Assembly (NCBI RefSeq): GCF_030362835.1
Contig: NZ_JAUCGQ010000001.1
Location: 2,211,461 to 2,275,460 of the forward strand
DNA from: Cellulomonas alba
Lineage (GTDB): Bacteria > Actinomycetota > Actinomycetes > Actinomycetales > Cellulomonadaceae
Direction of reading: 5' to 3'
DNA length: 64,000 bases
Of this stretch, positions 1 through 8,562 are shown one piece after another. The notes beneath the pieces were generated by a model. That model had not been told where the DNA came from, did not search any database, and was given only the letters and a program-made list of their open reading frames with translations. Made by a program: the position numbers and the translations under genes. Position 1 is the first letter of the stretch. Every line of letters begins with the position of its first letter.

Positions 1-1
1 G

Positions 2-823
2 TTCCCGCAGCGCGTCGGTCGCATGGTGCTCGACGGCGCGATGCCTCCGACGCTGACGTCCGACGAGATCACGATCGGCCAGGCGAAGGGCTTCGAGCAG
101 GAGCTGCGCGCCTATGTCGAGGACTGCCAGGGCGGCAAGGGCTGCCCCCTGACGGGCGACGTCCAGCACGGCCTCGACCAGATCACGTCGCTGCTCGACC
201 ATGCGACGGCCAGCCCGCTGCCGACGGGTACGAGCCGCAACCTCACCGGCTCGCTCGCGTACAACGGCATCGGACAGGCGCTGTACGCGACGAAGCTGTG
301 GCCGACGCTGACCCGCGGCCTCACGGAGGCGATCAAGCAGGGCACCGGGCGCATCCTGCTGGCGCTCGCCGACTTCTACACCGACCGTGCGCCGGACGGC
401 ACGTACACGACGAACACCATGCAGGCGTTCCCGGCGATCTCGTGCACCGACACGGCGACCGACTCGAGCCCCGCGGCCATGACGGCCCAGGCGGCCGAGC
501 TCGCCAAGGTGGCGCCGACGGTCGCGCCGTACTTCTCCTACGGCGCGCTCCAGTGCAAGCACTGGCCCGTGCCGGCCGTCGGGCCGCTGCCGTCGTACGC
601 CGCGCAGGGCGCCCCGCCGATCCTCGTCGTCGGCACGACGGGCGACCCGGCGACGCCGTACCCGTGGGCTCAGCAGATGGCGGAGATGCTCTCGTCCGCA
701 CGGCTCCTGACGTACGTCGGGAACGGCCACACGGCGTACCTGAGCTCCAACTCGTGCGTGAACGGCGCGGTCGACCGCTACCTGCTGACCGGCTCGCTCC
801 CCGCCGAGGGCAAGCGCTGCTGA
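2..823 (+). CDS. Secreted alpha/beta hydrolase, TAP-like C-terminal domain (5' partial)
   Basis: Only the C-terminal 273 residues are in the window; the frame is open from base 2. The segment FPQRVGRMVLDGAMPP is the usual strand and turn just after the nucleophile elbow of tripeptidyl-aminopeptidase-like hydrolases, so the catalytic serine lies upstream. The rest of the triad is visible: Asp in GTTGDPATPY and His in GNGHTAYL. Several cysteines, for example CQGGKGC, suggest an exported enzyme with disulfides. Known family role: removing N-terminal peptides or hydrolysing esters outside the cell. The substrate cannot be told from this fragment. It is followed by a tRNA gene and is not part of an operon with the next CDS. 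Confidence 0.85.
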   Translation, partial: FPQRVGRMVLDGAMPPTLTSDEITIGQAKGFEQELRAYVEDCQGGKGCPLTGDVQHGLDQITSLLDHATASPLPTGTSRNLTGSLAYNGIGQALYATKLWPTLTRGLTEAIKQGTGRILLALADFYTDRAPDGTYTTNTMQAFPAISCTDTATDSSPAAMTAQAAELAKVAPTVAPYFSYGALQCKHWPVPAVGPLPSYAAQGAPPILVVGTTGDPATPYPWAQQMAEMLSSARLLTYVGNGHTAYLSSNSCVNGAVDRYLLTGSLPAEGKRC

Positions 824-850
824 CGCCGTCCGGGCCGGCGTGCGGCCGCT

Positions 851-880
851 TTGGAGCCCGGCGGCTGGGGCAGGTACAGT
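851..880 (+). promoter_or_regulatory. Probable tRNA-Thr promoter
   Basis: TTGGAG at 851-856 and TACAGT at 875-880 are separated by 18 bases and resemble housekeeping -35 and -10 boxes. The expected start near 887 lies about 26 bases before the tRNA. Inferred from pattern only. Confidence 0.5.
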
Positions 881-912
881 AGGCGCGCTCGCCCGGCCGG
901 TGCCGCGGCGAT

Positions 913-985
913 GCCGCCTTAGCTCAGTCGGCAGAGCGTCTCACTCGTAATGAGAAGGTCAAGGGTTCGATTCCCTTAGGCGGCT
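913..985 (+). tRNA. tRNA-Thr (anticodon CGT)
   Basis: Acceptor strands GCCGCCT (913-919) and AGGCGGC (978-984) pair fully, with discriminator T at 985. The anticodon arm is TCTCA-CTCGTAA-TGAGA with anticodon CGT at 946-948, which reads ACG. The T arm contains GGTTCGATTCC. No CCA is encoded. Confidence 0.97.
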
Positions 986-993
986 CAGCAACC

Positions 994-1036
994 ACGAAGG
1001 CCCCGTCCCGGCGTCACGCCGCAACGGGGCCTTCGT
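994..1036 (+). terminator. Terminator hairpin after tRNA-Thr
   Basis: ACGAAGGCCCCGT (994-1006) is the near-exact reverse complement of ACGGGGCCTTCGT (1024-1036), with an inner CGGCG/CGCCG step. There is no T tract, as is common in GC-rich actinobacteria. The outer stem is shared with other terminators in this window. Confidence 0.8.
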
Positions 1037-1083
1037 CGTGCCGTGCGGGTCGCCGGGTGGCGTCGGACCGCGTCGATCGCGGA

Positions 1084-1485
1084 TCACGGGCGCCGCTCGG
1101 CGACGACGGCGGCGATGTCGCGGTGGTTCAGGTAGACGAGCACGCGCCAGCCGCCGTCCATGCGGCGCATCAGGTAGCTGGACTCGAGCGTGAGTGGCTC
1201 GGCGGCCTCGTCGACCAGGTCGACGTCCCACGTCGTCGTGGCGAGCACGTGCCGGTCGTCGAGCTCGTGCACGTCGAGGTGGCGGAGCGTGGTGCCGGTC
1301 GCGCCGATCGCGGCGAACATCGCCTGTCGCGCCGGGAGCGCACGCGCCAGCTGGTCGCGGCTGACGAGTGCCACGGCCGCGGGGTCCAGGCTAAGGAACT
1401 GGTCGTGGAACACGTCGGTCGATCGGCTGCCCGACATGGTCTCGAGAGCGGCTCTGACCTCCGCGGCGGTGTGCGACGACGACAT
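1084..1485 (-). CDS. SnoaL/NTF2-like fold protein
   Basis: 133 residues, the usual length of a single NTF2-like (SnoaL, DUF4440) domain. It has an N-terminal helix, the segment LVSRDQLARALPARQAMF, and a curved sheet with LRHLDVHELDDRHVLATTTW and a late LMRRMDGGWRVLVYLNH strand, the typical pattern of this fold. The family includes small-molecule cyclases, isomerases and many proteins of unknown role, so no reaction is assigned. The start has a good GGGAG ribosome site. It is divergent from a MarR regulator across about 116 bases holding an inverted repeat, so the two probably form a regulator-target pair. Confidence 0.8.
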   Translation of the reverse strand: MSSSHTAAEVRAALETMSGSRSTDVFHDQFLSLDPAAVALVSRDQLARALPARQAMFAAIGATGTTLRHLDVHELDDRHVLATTTWDVDLVDEAAEPLTLESSYLMRRMDGGWRVLVYLNHRDIAAVVAERRP

Positions 1486-1524
1486 GTCAGCTCCCTGCTT
1501 CCGGTCGATTGAGGGCTACGACAG

Positions 1525-1543
1525 TAACTGTTGCGACAACTAA
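1525..1543. promoter_or_regulatory. Inverted repeat, probable MarR operator
   Basis: TAACTGTTGCGACAACTAA is an imperfect palindrome around GTTG-CGA-CAAC (1530-1540), in an AT-richer patch between the divergent SnoaL-like and MarR genes. MarR proteins commonly bind such sites to repress themselves and a divergent neighbour. Binding is inferred. Confidence 0.5.
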
Positions 1544-1601
1544 AGTGAACCACCGCGGCGTGACACCATGCGAGGCGCTGGTCACCAGAGGGGAGCCGCC
1601 G

Positions 1602-2027
1602 ATGCCCGGGCCGTCCGTCGCCGTCTCCACCGCGGTCATGCGCCTCGCGCGCGAGCTCCGGGCAGCGCTCGACCGGGCGTTCGACGACCTGGGCCTCACC
1701 TCGCAGCAGGCGGCACTGCTCATCCACATGGTCACCGGCGCCACGAGCCCGAAGGAGCTCGCCGGCCTGCTGGGCGTGGACACGGCGGGGATGACGCGGA
1801 TGCTCGACCGGCTCGAGCGCAAGGGCCTCGTGACGCGCGCAGCCGATCCGGACGACCGTCGCGCCGTCCGGGTCTCGCCGACCCCCGCCGGCGCGGCTCT
1901 GGTGCCCCGCCTGGCACCGATCTTCGACCGCGTGTCCGCCGCGCTGGTCGGCGACCTGGACGCCCGCGACCTGACGCGAACGGTCGAGGCGCTGCTGGCG
2001 AACCTGCACGACGCGGACGCACGGTAG
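1602..2027 (+). CDS. MarR family transcriptional regulator
   Basis: 141 residues from the ATG at 1602, which follows a GAGGGGAG ribosome site; an in-frame start at 1509 would lie inside the operator region and is less likely. The winged helix is clear: LTSQQAALLIHMV, the recognition-helix region LAGLLGVDTAGMTRMLDRL and the wing VTRAADPDDRRAVRVSPT. MarR proteins are dimeric repressors released by small aromatic or oxidative ligands. The neighbour divergently transcribed from the shared upstream region is a SnoaL-like protein, its probable target. The ligand is unknown. Confidence 0.93.
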   Translation: MPGPSVAVSTAVMRLARELRAALDRAFDDLGLTSQQAALLIHMVTGATSPKELAGLLGVDTAGMTRMLDRLERKGLVTRAADPDDRRAVRVSPTPAGAALVPRLAPIFDRVSAALVGDLDARDLTRTVEALLANLHDADAR

Positions 2028-2083
2028 TCGCACCGCGTTCCCTCGCCGTCGGTCCGCTGCCCGTCAGTAGCCCGAGCGAGCGA

Positions 2084-2097
2084 TGTGAACGATCACA
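2084..2097. promoter_or_regulatory. Probable LacI-family operator O1
   Basis: TGTGAACGATCACA is a palindrome with a central CG and one mismatched pair. It lies upstream of the sugar ABC operon and is the first of three copies of TGTGANCGNTNACA. A central CG is typical of LacI/GalR operators, and a LacI regulator ends this operon. Confidence 0.6.
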
Positions 2098-2163
2098 CCA
2101 ACGCGGCACCACGAGTGCCGCGGCGCTCGCCGAAGTCGCCTCACAACCCGGGCGTTACGGAAA

Positions 2164-2177
2164 TGTGACCGCTCACA
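2164..2177. promoter_or_regulatory. Probable LacI-family operator O2
   Basis: TGTGACCGCTCACA, extendable to ATGTGA/TCACAT, has well-matched arms apart from the central variable pair. It begins 80 bases after O1 and 32 bases before O3. Confidence 0.65.
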
Positions 2178-2195
2178 TCCTTCCGGCCGGGAGAT

Positions 2196-2209
2196 TGTGA
2201 CCGTTAACA
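2196..2209. promoter_or_regulatory. Probable LacI-family operator O3
   Basis: TGTGACCGTTAACA matches the left arm of O2 exactly, with one change in the right arm. Its start is 32 bases (about three helical turns) after that of O2. The TTAACA at its right end could be a -10 box, so binding here would block transcription of the binding-protein gene at 2292. Confidence 0.6.
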
Positions 2210-2291
2210 TCGGCGCACACGGACCTGGCTCAGCACGGTTCGGGGCTCTGTCCGGCAGCGTGGCCGGACTCAAAACGAGGAGGTTTTGAGG

Positions 2292-3284
2292 ATGAGGAAG
2301 CGACTGCTCGCTGGGCTCGCACTTGCGGGGGCCCTCGCGCTGGCGACGACCGGATGTTCCAGCTCCAACAACAACGCCGGCTCGTCCGGCACCGGCGGTT
2401 CGGGTGGCGGCAAGACCCTCACGGTCGGCTTCGCCCAGACCGGGTCGGAGTCGGGCTGGCGCGCGGCGAACACGCAGTCCATGAAGGACGCGTTCTCCGA
2501 CGCGAACGGCTTCAAGCTGATCTTCAACGCCGCGGACAACAAGCAGGAGGCGCAGATCGCGGCCGTCCGCAGCTTCATCAACCAGAAGGTCGACGCGATC
2601 GTCATCGCGCCGATCACGGTCGACGGCTGGGACGACGTGCTCAAGGAGGCCAAGGACGCCAAGATCCCGGTCATCCTCGAGGACCGCACGATCAACGTCT
2701 CGGACGACAGCCTGTACGCGGCGTGGGTCGGCGACGACTTCAAGAAGGAGGGCGAGACCGCGGGCGCCTGGGCCAAGCAGACCGCGACGAGCCCGACGAA
2801 CATGGTCGTCCTCGAGGGCACGACGGGCTCGGCCCCCGCGCTCGACCGCGCGACCGGCTTCAAGGCCGGCGCCACGGGCGCACCCATCACGACGCTCGAC
2901 TCGCAGACCGGCAACTTCACGCGCGCCGACGGCAAGACCGTGATGGAGGGCTTCCTCCAGAAGTACGGCAACAAGATCCAGATGCTGTTCGCCCAGAACG
3001 ACGACATGGGTCTCGGCGCGCTCGACGCGATCACGGCCGCCGGCCTCACGCCGGGCAAGGACATCAAGATCGTGACGATCGACGCGACCCACGACGGCCT
3101 GCAGGCCCTCGCTGACGGCAAGTTCAACTACGTCGTCGAGTGCAACCCGCTGCTTGGCCCCCAGGTCGCCGACCTGGTCAAGAAGGTCGTCGCCGGCGAG
3201 TCCGTGCCGAAGACCCAGGTCGCCACCGACCAGTCCTTCACGCAGGAGCAGGCGAAGGCAGCCCTGCCCGACCGCAAGTACTGA
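2292..3284 (+). CDS. Sugar ABC transporter substrate-binding lipoprotein, YtfQ-like
   Basis: 330 residues from the ATG at 2292, 8 bases after AGGAGG (2278-2283). A signal peptide ends in a lipobox (LATTGC), then a Ser/Asn/Gly linker leads into a type I periplasmic-binding fold. The segments LTVGFAQTGSESGWRAAN, EAKDAKIPVILEDR and FAQNDDMGLGALDAI are very close to what I recall of E. coli YtfQ, the galactofuranose-binding protein, so furanose sugar uptake is the best guess. It is the first gene of a six-gene operon and the probable target of operators O1-O3. The exact ligand cannot be read from sequence. Confidence 0.93.
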   Translation: MRKRLLAGLALAGALALATTGCSSSNNNAGSSGTGGSGGGKTLTVGFAQTGSESGWRAANTQSMKDAFSDANGFKLIFNAADNKQEAQIAAVRSFINQKVDAIVIAPITVDGWDDVLKEAKDAKIPVILEDRTINVSDDSLYAAWVGDDFKKEGETAGAWAKQTATSPTNMVVLEGTTGSAPALDRATGFKAGATGAPITTLDSQTGNFTRADGKTVMEGFLQKYGNKIQMLFAQNDDMGLGALDAITAAGLTPGKDIKIVTIDATHDGLQALADGKFNYVVECNPLLGPQVADLVKKVVAGESVPKTQVATDQSFTQEQAKAALPDRKY

Positions 3285-3384
3285 GTCCGCTCGAACCACT
3301 GAGTCCGCTCGGTCCCGCAGTCGACGGGCCGGGGGTCGGCGCCACGCCGGCCCCCGCCCCGTCCGCGTGAAGGAAGCAGCAACG

Positions 3385-4926
3385 ATGTCCCACTCCGACG
3401 CCGAGACGGCGAGCGACGCGCTCGTCGCGATGCGCGGCATCACCATCCAGTTCCCGGGCGTCAAGGCGCTCGACGGCGTCGACCTCGTCCTGCGCGCGGG
3501 CGAGGTCCACGCGCTCATGGGCGAGAACGGCGCGGGCAAGTCGACGCTCATCAAGGCGTTGACCGGCGAGTACGCCGTCGACGCCGGCACCATCACGGTC
3601 GCGGGCGAGCCCCGCGTGTTCCACGGCACCGCCGACGCGCAGTCGGCCGGCATCTCGACCGTGTACCAAGAGGTCAACCTCTGCGCGAACCTCTCGGTCG
3701 GCGAGAACGTCATGCTCGGCCACGAGCTGCGCCGCGGCGGCCGGATCGACTGGCGCGCGACGCACCGCGCGGCCGCCGAGCACCTCGAGAACCTCGGCGT
3801 GGAGCTGGACACCCGCACGTCGCTCAGCACGCACTCGATCGCGGTGCAACAGCTCGTCGCGATCAGCCGTGCGATGGTCACGGACGCGAAGGTGCTCGTG
3901 CTCGACGAGCCGACGTCGAGCCTCGACCGCAGCGAGGTCGAGCAGCTCTTCAGCGTCATGCGCGACCTGCGCGCCCGCGGGGTCGCGATCCTGTTCGTCA
4001 CGCACTTCCTCGACCAGGTCTTCGAGATCGCGGACCGGTGCACGGTCCTGCGCAACGGTCGCCTCGTCGGGGAGTACCCGCTGCCGAGCCTGACGCCCGG
4101 CTCGCTCGTGCAGCTCATGCTCGGGCGCGAGCTCGACGACCTCGAGGCGCTGTCGAGCGTCGCCGACCGGCACGTCGACCGCTCGGGCGCGCCGGTCGTG
4201 CGCGCGACGGGCACGGGCCGCAAGGGCGTCATCGAGCCCACCGACATCGACGTCTACCCCGGCGAGGTCGTGGGCATCGCCGGCCTCCTCGGCTCGGGCC
4301 GCACCGAGCTGGCCCGGCTGCTGGCCGGCGCCGACCACGCGGACTCCGGCCAGATCGAGGTCGCCGGCAAGGCGGCCCGGCTGGCGAACCCGCGCAGCGC
4401 GATCGACCACGGCATCGCCTACTCGTCCGAGGACCGCCGCGCCGAGGGGATCCTCGGCGACCTGACCGTCGCCGAGAACATCGTGCTCGGGATCCAGGCC
4501 CGCAGGGGATGGCGCAAGCTGCGCAAGGCCGAGCAGGATGCCGTCGTGGCCGAGTACATCGCTGCCCTCGGCGTCCGTCCCGCGAGCCCGAGCACGCTGA
4601 TCCGCAACCTCTCGGGCGGCAACCAGCAGAAGGTGCTGCTCGCCCGCTGGCTCGCGACCGCCCCCGCCCTGCTCATCCTCGACGAGCCCACGCGCGGCAT
4701 CGACGTCGGCGCCAAGGCGGACATCCAGCGCAAGGTCGCCGAGCTGTCCGCTCGCGGCCTCGCGGTGGTGTTCATCTCCTCGGAGCTCGAGGAGGTGCTG
4801 CGGCTCTCGCAGCGGATCGTCGTCATGCGCGACAGGCGCAAGATCGGCGAGCTCGCGTCGCACGACGTCGACGTCGACGCCGTCATCGACTTCATCGCCC
4901 ACGAGGGCCAGGAGGGAGCGGCGTGA
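3385..4926 (+). CDS. Sugar ABC transporter ATPase (two domains), YtfR-like
   Basis: 513 residues with two fused ABC domains, the usual size for carbohydrate CUT2 ATPases. Domain 1 has Walker A GENGAGKST, a signature region SIAVQQLVAISRAM of the degenerate CUT2 type, and Walker B VLVLDEPTSSLD. Domain 2 has a reduced Walker A region (GLLGSGRTE), a canonical signature LSGGNQQK and Walker B LLILDEPTRGID. This split is normal in CUT2 ATPases. The start at 3385 follows GAAGGA. Its stop overlaps the next permease start as GTGA. A second full-length ATPase lies downstream in the same operon. Confidence 0.95.
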   Translation: MSHSDAETASDALVAMRGITIQFPGVKALDGVDLVLRAGEVHALMGENGAGKSTLIKALTGEYAVDAGTITVAGEPRVFHGTADAQSAGISTVYQEVNLCANLSVGENVMLGHELRRGGRIDWRATHRAAAEHLENLGVELDTRTSLSTHSIAVQQLVAISRAMVTDAKVLVLDEPTSSLDRSEVEQLFSVMRDLRARGVAILFVTHFLDQVFEIADRCTVLRNGRLVGEYPLPSLTPGSLVQLMLGRELDDLEALSSVADRHVDRSGAPVVRATGTGRKGVIEPTDIDVYPGEVVGIAGLLGSGRTELARLLAGADHADSGQIEVAGKAARLANPRSAIDHGIAYSSEDRRAEGILGDLTVAENIVLGIQARRGWRKLRKAEQDAVVAEYIAALGVRPASPSTLIRNLSGGNQQKVLLARWLATAPALLILDEPTRGIDVGAKADIQRKVAELSARGLAVVFISSELEEVLRLSQRIVVMRDRRKIGELASHDVDVDAVIDFIAHEGQEGAA

Positions 4927-5969
4927 GCGCCGTCATGAAGCACCGGCTGTTCTGGCCCCTCGTGGTGCTGCTTGCACTGATCCTGCTCAACACGGTGTCG
5001 CGGCCGTCGTTCGTCAGGATCACCGTGCACGACGGGCGGCTGTACGGCTCGCTCATCGACATCCTGCGGAACAGCGCGCCGCTGATGCTCGTGGCGCTCG
5101 GCATGACGCTCGTCATCGCGACCCGCGGCATCGACCTGTCGGTCGGCGCGATCATGGCGGTGTCCGGCGCGGTCGCGCTGACGATCATCCAGGACTCGGG
5201 CGACCCGGCGAACCCGGCGGTGCTGGCCGTCGCGATCGGCACCGCGGTGGGCGCGGGCCTCGTGTGCGGCCTGTGGAACGGCTTCCTCATCTCGGTGCTC
5301 GGCATCCAACCGATCATCGCGACGCTCGTGCTGATGCTCGCGGGCCGCGGGATCGCGCTGCTCATCACGGGCGGCTTCATCACGACGATCAACAGCGACC
5401 CGTACAAGTTCATGGCGCAGGGGTACGTGCTCGGGCTGCCGTTCGCGTTCTACGTGTCGCTCGTGGCGATCGCGATCGTCGCGCTCATCGAGCGGCGCAC
5501 CGCCCTCGGCATGCTGACCGAGGCGGTCGGCATCAACCCGGAGGCGAGCCGGCTCGCAGGCGTGCGCGCCCGCGGCATCATCTGGGGCGCGTACGCGGCG
5601 AGCGGCCTGCTCGCGGGTTTCGCCGGCATCCTCTACAGCTCGAACATCATGGCGGCCGACGCGAACGCCGCCGGCCTCTACATCGAGCTCGACGCGATCC
5701 TCGCGGTCGTGCTCGGCGGGACGTCGCTCGCCGGCGGCACGTTCAGCATCGCCGGCACCGTCGTCGGCGCGTTCACGATCCAGACGCTCAAGTCGACGAT
5801 CACCTTCCTCGGGGTGCCGCCGGCCGTCACTCCCGTGTTCATGGCGGCCGTCGTGGTCGTCGTCGTCCTGGTCCAGTCGCGCCGGTTCCGGCGCTTCATG
5901 GGACGGCTTCCGGCGCGACTACGCACCTGGACGTCCCGCACGCCCGACGGAGCGGAGGCCGCGTCGTGA
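4923..5969 (+). CDS. Sugar ABC transporter permease, YtfT-like
   Basis: 348 residues with many hydrophobic segments. MTLVIATRGIDLSVGAIMA is the signature of CUT2 (BPD_transp_2) permeases, and the late segment LDAILAVVLGGTSLAGGTF is also diagnostic. The GTG start at 4923 overlaps the ATPase stop, so the two are probably translationally coupled; an ATG at 4935 is the alternative. It should pair with the next permease to form the channel. The C-terminal tail is basic and cytoplasmic. Confidence 0.93.
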   Translation: MSAVMKHRLFWPLVVLLALILLNTVSRPSFVRITVHDGRLYGSLIDILRNSAPLMLVALGMTLVIATRGIDLSVGAIMAVSGAVALTIIQDSGDPANPAVLAVAIGTAVGAGLVCGLWNGFLISVLGIQPIIATLVLMLAGRGIALLITGGFITTINSDPYKFMAQGYVLGLPFAFYVSLVAIAIVALIERRTALGMLTEAVGINPEASRLAGVRARGIIWGAYAASGLLAGFAGILYSSNIMAADANAAGLYIELDAILAVVLGGTSLAGGTFSIAGTVVGAFTIQTLKSTITFLGVPPAVTPVFMAAVVVVVVLVQSRRFRRFMGRLPARLRTWTSRTPDGAEAAS

Positions 5970-6988
5970 CGAGCACCCAGGTGGCGCCGGCGCGCGAGTC
6001 GCACGTCGTCAGCAGCCGGCACCGGTTCATGACGCGTCACGCCTCGTGGATCCCCGTCTTCGCGGCGATCGCGATCCTCGTGGCGATGGTGATCGGCGCG
6101 CAGATCTACTTCGACGGCGACTTCCTGTCGCCGCCGCTGATCTCGTCGATCCTGCTGGACAACTCGTACCTGCTGATCCTTGCCGTGGGCATGACGTTCG
6201 TGATCCTCACGGGCGGCATCGACCTGTCGGTCGGCGCGGTCATGTCGTTCACCGGCATGTTCGGTGCGAGCCTGCTCCGGGACGGCCTGCCCTCCGGCGT
6301 CGTCGCGCCCGTGATGCTCGCGTGCGGCGCGCTCATCGGGCTCGGCATCGGCGTCCTCGTCCAGTACTTCGACGTGCAGCCCTTCATCGCGTCGCTCGCG
6401 GGCATGTTCCTGGCGCGCGGCCTCGGCTTCGTCGTGAGCCTCAACTCGATCAAGGTCACGGACTCGTCGATCCTCTGGCTGCAGCGGACCCGCTGGCACT
6501 TCGGCGACTGGTACGTGACGGCGACCGGGATCCTCGCGCTGCTGGTCGTCGCCGTCGGCGCCCTCCTGCTCGCGTACACGCGGTTCGGCCGGACGATCTA
6601 CGCGGTCGGCGGCAACGAGCAGTCGGCGCGGCTCATGGGTCTGCCCGTCGCGCGGACCAAGCTCCTCGCGTACGTCGTCAGCGGCACGTGCGCGGGCCTC
6701 GCGGGCGTCGTCTTCACCGCGTACACGGGTGCGGCGTACCCGCTCAACGGCATCGGCACGGAGCTCGACACGATCGCGGCGGTCGTCATCGGCGGCACGC
6801 TGCTGATCGGCGGCAGCGGGTTCGTCGTCGGCTCGATGATCGGCGTGTTCGTCTACGGGATGATCAAGACGATCATCAACTTCCTCGGCGTCGACCAGTC
6901 GTGGACCCGCATCACCATCGGTGGGCTCCTGCTGCTGTTCGTCGTCGTGCAGCGCGTGATCGTCGCGAGGTCGGCACGACGGCGGTAG
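5966..6988 (+). CDS. Sugar ABC transporter permease, YjfF-like
   Basis: 340 residues, a second CUT2 permease with MTFVILTGGIDLSVGAVMS and LDTIAAVVIGGTLLIGGSGF. It starts at GTG 5966, overlapping the previous stop as GTGA. Two different permeases in tandem match the YtfT-YjfF arrangement rather than ribose or xylose systems with one homodimeric permease. It is followed after 38 bases by the second ATPase. Confidence 0.93.
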   Translation: MTSTQVAPARESHVVSSRHRFMTRHASWIPVFAAIAILVAMVIGAQIYFDGDFLSPPLISSILLDNSYLLILAVGMTFVILTGGIDLSVGAVMSFTGMFGASLLRDGLPSGVVAPVMLACGALIGLGIGVLVQYFDVQPFIASLAGMFLARGLGFVVSLNSIKVTDSSILWLQRTRWHFGDWYVTATGILALLVVAVGALLLAYTRFGRTIYAVGGNEQSARLMGLPVARTKLLAYVVSGTCAGLAGVVFTAYTGAAYPLNGIGTELDTIAAVVIGGTLLIGGSGFVVGSMIGVFVYGMIKTIINFLGVDQSWTRITIGGLLLLFVVVQRVIVARSARRR

Positions 6989-7026
6989 ACCAGTGCCGTG
7001 AGCGGGGACGCCGCCCCTCCCACGGC

Positions 7027-8562
7027 ATGATGAGCGCCATGGAGAACGCGCTGCCGCTGGTGCAGGTCACCGGTGCCACCGTGCGTTTCCAGTCGGACAC
7101 CGCGCTCGACGACGTCGACTTCCGGATGTTCGCGGGTGAGGTGCACTCGCTCATGGGCGAGAACGGCGCGGGCAAGTCGACGCTCATCAAGGCGTTGACC
7201 GGCGCTCTGCCGCTCGACGCAGGCGTCATCACCCTCGACGGCCGGACCGTGCAGTTCGCGACCCCGCACGACGCGCAGCTCGCAGGCATCAGCACGGTGT
7301 ACCAGGAGATCGACCTCCTGCCGAACCTCACCGTCGCGGAGAACATCGCGCTCGGCCGCGAGCCGCGTGGCCGGCTGGGCTCGATCGACTGGCCGGCCAT
7401 GCGGCGGCTCGCGCGCGAGGCGCTCGCGGACCTCGGGCTCGACATCGACCCGGCGTCGGTGCTCGCCACGCACCCGCTCGCCGTGCAACAGCTCGTCGCG
7501 ATCGCGCGCGCCATCTCGACCGACGTCAAGGTGCTCGTGCTCGACGAGCCGACCTCGAGCCTCGACTTCGACGAGGTCGCCGAGCTGTTCCGCGTCATCC
7601 GCGAGCTCAAGTCGCGAGGCGTCGCGATCCTGTTCGTGTCGCACTTCCTCGACCAGGTCTACGAGATCTGCGACCGCATCACCGTGCTGCGGAACGGCCG
7701 CCTCGTCGGCGAGTACCTGACGACCGAGCTGCTGCGCATCGACCTCGTGCAGAAGATGCTGGGACGCTCCGCCGCGGCGCTCGCGGCCCGGCCGCGGCTC
7801 GACGGCTACGAGGACCCCGACCCGTCGGTCACGCTGAGCGCCCGGGGCGTGACGGTCCTGCCGGGCATCGCCGACGCCGACCTCGACCTCGTCGAGGGCG
7901 AGGTGCTCGGCGTCGCGGGCCTGCTGGGCTCGGGGCGCTCGGAGCTCGCGCGAGCGCTCACCGGGGTGGACCGGCTCGAGGCGGGCATCATCCGCATCGA
8001 CGGGCAGGCGACGCGGCTGTCGAGCCCGCGGCGCGCGCTGTCCGTCGGGGTCGTCTACTCGTCGGAGAACCGGCGCACCGAGGGCCTGATCGGCGAGCTG
8101 AGCGTGCTCGAGAACATCACGCTCGCGCTGCAGGCCCAGCGGGGGATCCTGCGCCGCATCCGGTCGGCGCGCCAGCGCGAGCTCGCGGCGAGCTGGGTCG
8201 AGGCGCTCGACATCCGGCCGCCCGACATCGACCGCCCGGTCGGGACGCTCTCGGGCGGGAACCAGCAGAAGGTGCTGCTCGCGCGGCTGCTCGCCCTGTC
8301 GCCGCGCGTGATCGTGCTCGACGAGCCGACGCGCGGCATCGACGTGGGCGCGAAGGTCGAGATCCAGAACCTCGTCGGCGAGCTCGCCGACACCGGGCTC
8401 TCCGTCGTGTTCATCTCGGCGGAGCTCGAGGAGGTGCTGCGCGTCGGCACGCGCGTCGCGATCCTGCAGAACGGCCGCGTGGTCGACGTGCTGCCGTCCG
8501 ACGGGCTCACCACCGACTCGCTGCTCGCCCTGGTGGCGCGTCCCGAGGAGGACGAGTCGTGA
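7027..8562 (+). CDS. Second two-domain sugar ABC ATPase in the same operon
   Basis: 511 residues, similar throughout to the ATPase at 3385: Walker A GENGAGKST, Walker B VLVLDEPTSSLD, second-half signature LSGGNQQK and Walker B VIVLDEPTRGID. All catalytic motifs look intact, so it is not a decayed copy. In-frame ATGs also exist at 7030 and 7039; the ribosome site is weak. Its stop overlaps the LacI start. A second ATPase for one permease pair is unusual. It may serve another transporter, form a heterodimer, or be the product of a local duplication. Confidence 0.93.
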   Translation: MMSAMENALPLVQVTGATVRFQSDTALDDVDFRMFAGEVHSLMGENGAGKSTLIKALTGALPLDAGVITLDGRTVQFATPHDAQLAGISTVYQEIDLLPNLTVAENIALGREPRGRLGSIDWPAMRRLAREALADLGLDIDPASVLATHPLAVQQLVAIARAISTDVKVLVLDEPTSSLDFDEVAELFRVIRELKSRGVAILFVSHFLDQVYEICDRITVLRNGRLVGEYLTTELLRIDLVQKMLGRSAAALAARPRLDGYEDPDPSVTLSARGVTVLPGIADADLDLVEGEVLGVAGLLGSGRSELARALTGVDRLEAGIIRIDGQATRLSSPRRALSVGVVYSSENRRTEGLIGELSVLENITLALQAQRGILRRIRSARQRELAASWVEALDIRPPDIDRPVGTLSGGNQQKVLLARLLALSPRVIVLDEPTRGIDVGAKVEIQNLVGELADTGLSVVFISAELEEVLRVGTRVAILQNGRVVDVLPSDGLTTDSLLALVARPEEDES

